Of a stretch of 6,852 nt of DNA, positions 4,524-6,852 are shown in pieces. Both the position numbers and the translations under genes were made by a program. Position 1 is the stretch's first letter; every line of letters begins with the position of its first letter. The stretch is from Acidobacteriota bacterium. Lineage in GTDB: Bacteria > Acidobacteriota > UBA890 > WLXD01. The stretch is taken from contig JACZXM010000157.1 in assembly GCA_022571615.1 (NCBI GenBank), positions 1-6,852 of the forward strand. Reading direction: 5' to 3'. The notes under the pieces are model-generated. The model saw nothing but the letters and a program-made list of their open reading frames with translations, ran no database searches and was not told the origin of the DNA.

Positions 4524-6852
4524 ATGCTACGTGACCTCCGAGAAGCGTTGCGCTCGGTAATCGCGACGCCCGGCCCGACCATCGTCATCATCGTGACGCT
4601 GGCACTGGCGATTGGCGCCAACACCGCTATCTTCAGCGTGCTCAACGCCGTCCTGCTCCGCCCGCTGGGGTATCCGGAACCGGATCGGCTGGTGATGCTG
4701 TGGGCCGAGAATACCCGACAGGACATCGAGCGCTCCGAGGTCTCGACCGCCGACTACCTGGACTGGCGCGAGCGGTCGGAGTCGTTCGGCGGCATGATCG
4801 CCGCCTACCGCCACCTCGGTTTCACGCTCACCGGTATCGATCAGCCGGAGCGCCTCGACAGCGTTCAGGCATCGCCTGTGCTGTTCCGGCTCCTGGGCGT
4901 GGATCCGGAGCTCGGGCGCGTGTTCTCCGAGGCCGACGAAACGCCGGGTAACGAGCACCTGGTGATCCTCAGCCACGCGGCATGGACGCGACGTTTCGGC
5001 AACGACCGGTCCATCATCGAACGCACGATCGAGCTCGACGCGGAGCCCTATACGGTCGTCGGCGTGATGCCCGAGGGATTCGAGTTTCCTCCCGGCGAAC
5101 CCGATGTGGAGATCTGGTCGCCGCTGACGCTGAGCCGAGAGTCACTTCTGACACGGCCGCACCGGCAGTACAACACCGTCGGACGCCTGGCCGAAGGGGT
5201 AACGCTGGGGAGCGCCGGCGAGGAGATGGACGCCATCGCGGCCCAGATCGCGCAGCAGTACCCTGACTCCAACGAGGGTTGGGGGGTAGAGATTGTCTCC
5301 GCCCACGAACAACTGGTAGGTGACATCGGAGCAACACTGTGGATCCTGTTCGGCGCCGTGGCCCTCGTGCTGCTGATTGGCTGTGTCAACGTGGCCAACC
5401 TGCTGATCACCCGTTCCACGGAGGCCGCCAAGGACTTCGTGATCCGCGCCGCGCTCGGTGCCAGCCGATTGGCGCTGATGCGCCGCTCGCTGGCCGAGAG
5501 CCTCGTGCTCGCGCTTGCAGGTGGTGTGGCGGGAACGATCGTCGCGTACTGGGGTGTGGCGCTGCTGCGCCAGGTCATTCCGAGCACAGTGCCGCGTCTG
5601 AACCAGGTCGGCATCGACGCCAACGTGTTGCTGTTCACGGGAGCCCTGACGGTTGCCTCGGCGTTGGTGTTCGGACTGGTGCCGGCGGTGCGGGTGATGT
5701 CACCCAACCTGGCCGAAGTTCTCAAGTCCGGCGGCCGTGGAGCGTCTGCGAGCAAGTCGCGCTGGTTGTCGGATCTGATGGTGGTGTTCGAGGTCGCTTT
5801 GGCGCTGGTGTTGCTGGCCGGTGCCGGTTTGATGGTACGTAGCTACATACGGCTGAGCGACGTGGATCCGGGGTTCCGCAAAGAAAACGTCGTCTCGGTG
5901 GCGATTGCGCTGCCGCCCTCCCGCTACTCGGAGGGCGATCTGCGCCGTCGCTTCTTTGCCGATCTGGTGGATCGGGTCCGGCAGATCCCCGGTATCGAGG
6001 CCGCCTCCGCCGTCTCGGCGCTGCCGATGAGCGATGTCGGCGTCAGCTTCGAGATGCCGTTCACGGTCGAGGGACTCGAGACCAGGTCGCCGACCGAGCG
6101 GCCGCGTGGAGACTACCGAGGGGTGTTTCCTGGCTACTTCAAGACGCTGGCGATCCCGCTCATCCAGGGGCGTGTTTTTTCCGACTTCGACGGTCGCGAC
6201 GGCTTCCCGATGGCTATCGTCAACCAGTCGCTGGCCGACCGCTACTTCGCCGATGTCGACCCGATCGGCAAGATGGTGAGCATGCCGATGGCCGGCAGCC
6301 TCCAGATCGTTGGAGTGGTCGGCGACATCCGCCACGGCGGCCTGCAATCGGAGGCACGACCGGAGTGGTTCGTTCCCTACTCGCAGTTGCCGCTGAGCGA
6401 GATGCACGTGGTGGCCTATTCCTTCGACGAGCCGGCGCGCGTTGCCGGCGCGATCCTGCAGCAGATGTGGCAGATCGACGCCCAGATCGCTCCCACCGAG
6501 ATCGCGACCCTGAGCGATCGGCTTTGGGAATCGGTCGCGCAGCCGCGGTTCAATACCGCGCTGCTGGTCGGACTGGCATTCTGCGCTGCGGTGCTCGCCG
6601 CGGTCGGCATCTACGGCGTGGTCTCCTACTCTGTGGTCCAGCGCACGAGCGAGATCGGAGTGCGGATGGCGCTGGGCGCCGACGCCAGCGACACGATGCG
6701 CTTGATCGTGCGCCAGGCAATGCTCGCGGTGGTGGTCGGGGTCGTGCTCGGCGTCGCGGGGGCGTTGGGGGCAGCTCGCTTCATCACCGGCCTGTTGTAC
6801 GGTGTTGAGCCCACCGACCCGTCGACGTACCTGTTCGTAAGCGTGGTCGTGC
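4524..6852 (+). CDS. MacB/FtsX-family ABC transporter permease, ADOP type (3' end outside window)
   Basis: The frame from ATG 4524 runs without a stop to the window edge (776 codons); ADOP proteins are usually about 800 residues, so little is missing. The start reads MLRDLREALRSVIATPGPT, then helix 1 ending in LALAIGANTAIFSVLNAVLLRPL (27-48), the ADOP hallmark. A first periplasmic MacB-like domain follows (about 50-262), with VVGVMPEGFEFP at 178-189. The first FtsX block has helices near 268-292, 325-349 and 368-391. A further helix at 417-438 leads into the second periplasmic domain (about 440-670), and a second FtsX block has helices at 678-700, 731-750 and from about 767. IRAALGASR (307-315) and VRMALGADA (713-721) mark the duplicated blocks. 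No ATPase domain or adjacent ATPase gene is seen. Substrate is unknown; lipoprotein, peptide or small-molecule efflux is known for MacB relatives. Upstream, 4461-4523 holds only a weak AAGAG-type ribosome site. Confidence 0.92.
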   Translation, partial: MLRDLREALRSVIATPGPTIVIIVTLALAIGANTAIFSVLNAVLLRPLGYPEPDRLVMLWAENTRQDIERSEVSTADYLDWRERSESFGGMIAAYRHLGFTLTGIDQPERLDSVQASPVLFRLLGVDPELGRVFSEADETPGNEHLVILSHAAWTRRFGNDRSIIERTIELDAEPYTVVGVMPEGFEFPPGEPDVEIWSPLTLSRESLLTRPHRQYNTVGRLAEGVTLGSAGEEMDAIAAQIAQQYPDSNEGWGVEIVSAHEQLVGDIGATLWILFGAVALVLLIGCVNVANLLITRSTEAAKDFVIRAALGASRLALMRRSLAESLVLALAGGVAGTIVAYWGVALLRQVIPSTVPRLNQVGIDANVLLFTGALTVASALVFGLVPAVRVMSPNLAEVLKSGGRGASASKSRWLSDLMVVFEVALALVLLAGAGLMVRSYIRLSDVDPGFRKENVVSVAIALPPSRYSEGDLRRRFFADLVDRVRQIPGIEAASAVSALPMSDVGVSFEMPFTVEGLETRSPTERPRGDYRGVFPGYFKTLAIPLIQGRVFSDFDGRDGFPMAIVNQSLADRYFADVDPIGKMVSMPMAGSLQIVGVVGDIRHGGLQSEARPEWFVPYSQLPLSEMHVVAYSFDEPARVAGAILQQMWQIDAQIAPTEIATLSDRLWESVAQPRFNTALLVGLAFCAAVLAAVGIYGVVSYSVVQRTSEIGVRMALGADASDTMRLIVRQAMLAVVVGVVLGVAGALGAARFITGLLYGVEPTDPSTYLFVSVVV

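Noticed and set aside
5048..6407. Two long reverse-strand open frames (5048-5755 and 5700-6407)
   Set aside because: They lie wholly opposite the permease, are rich in Arg, Ser, His and Pro as expected of shadow frames in GC-rich DNA, and show no domain pattern.

Overview
The window is GC-rich (roughly two thirds G+C by eye), densely coded, and every credible gene lies on the + strand. The best taxonomic pointer is the last gene. It is a MacB/FtsX-type permease with an N-terminal transmembrane helix, two FtsX blocks and no ATPase domain, the architecture called ADOP (acidobacterial duplicated orphan permease). That suggests Acidobacteriota or a relative with a similar genome. No rRNA, tRNA, CRISPR array or insertion sequence was seen.

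Layout. (1) 1-413: the C-terminal ~136 residues of a 3-oxoacid CoA-transferase subunit B, cut by the window edge. (2) 410-1732: a class III PLP-dependent aminotransferase that looks like HemL but has a different mid-domain signature. It starts on a GTG that overlaps the previous stop by 4 bp, so the two are one translational unit. Together they fit a pathway in which a beta-amino acid or beta-aminoacyl-CoA is transaminated to a beta-keto compound and the CoA group is then moved by the transferase. Lysine fermentation through 3-aminobutyryl-CoA is one specific possibility. (3) 1733-2338: a toxin-antitoxin graveyard. It holds two short coding relics, an apparently intact 68-residue HicB antitoxin, and a HicA toxin gene broken by two lesions. 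(4) 2373-4460: a 695-residue polytopic membrane protein resembling the DUF2298/'YYY' group of GT-C-like membrane proteins, with a soluble C-terminal tail. (5) 4524-6852: the ADOP permease, open at the right edge and missing only its extreme C-terminus.

The regions do not form one functional system. The left pair is catabolic, the middle is a decayed stability or defence module that probably marks an insertion and deletion hot spot, and the two right-hand genes are independent envelope proteins. The most informative part is 1788-2338. Read across frames, it gives a nearly complete HicA in pieces, with the GSH catalytic motif in one frame and the N- and C-termini in another.
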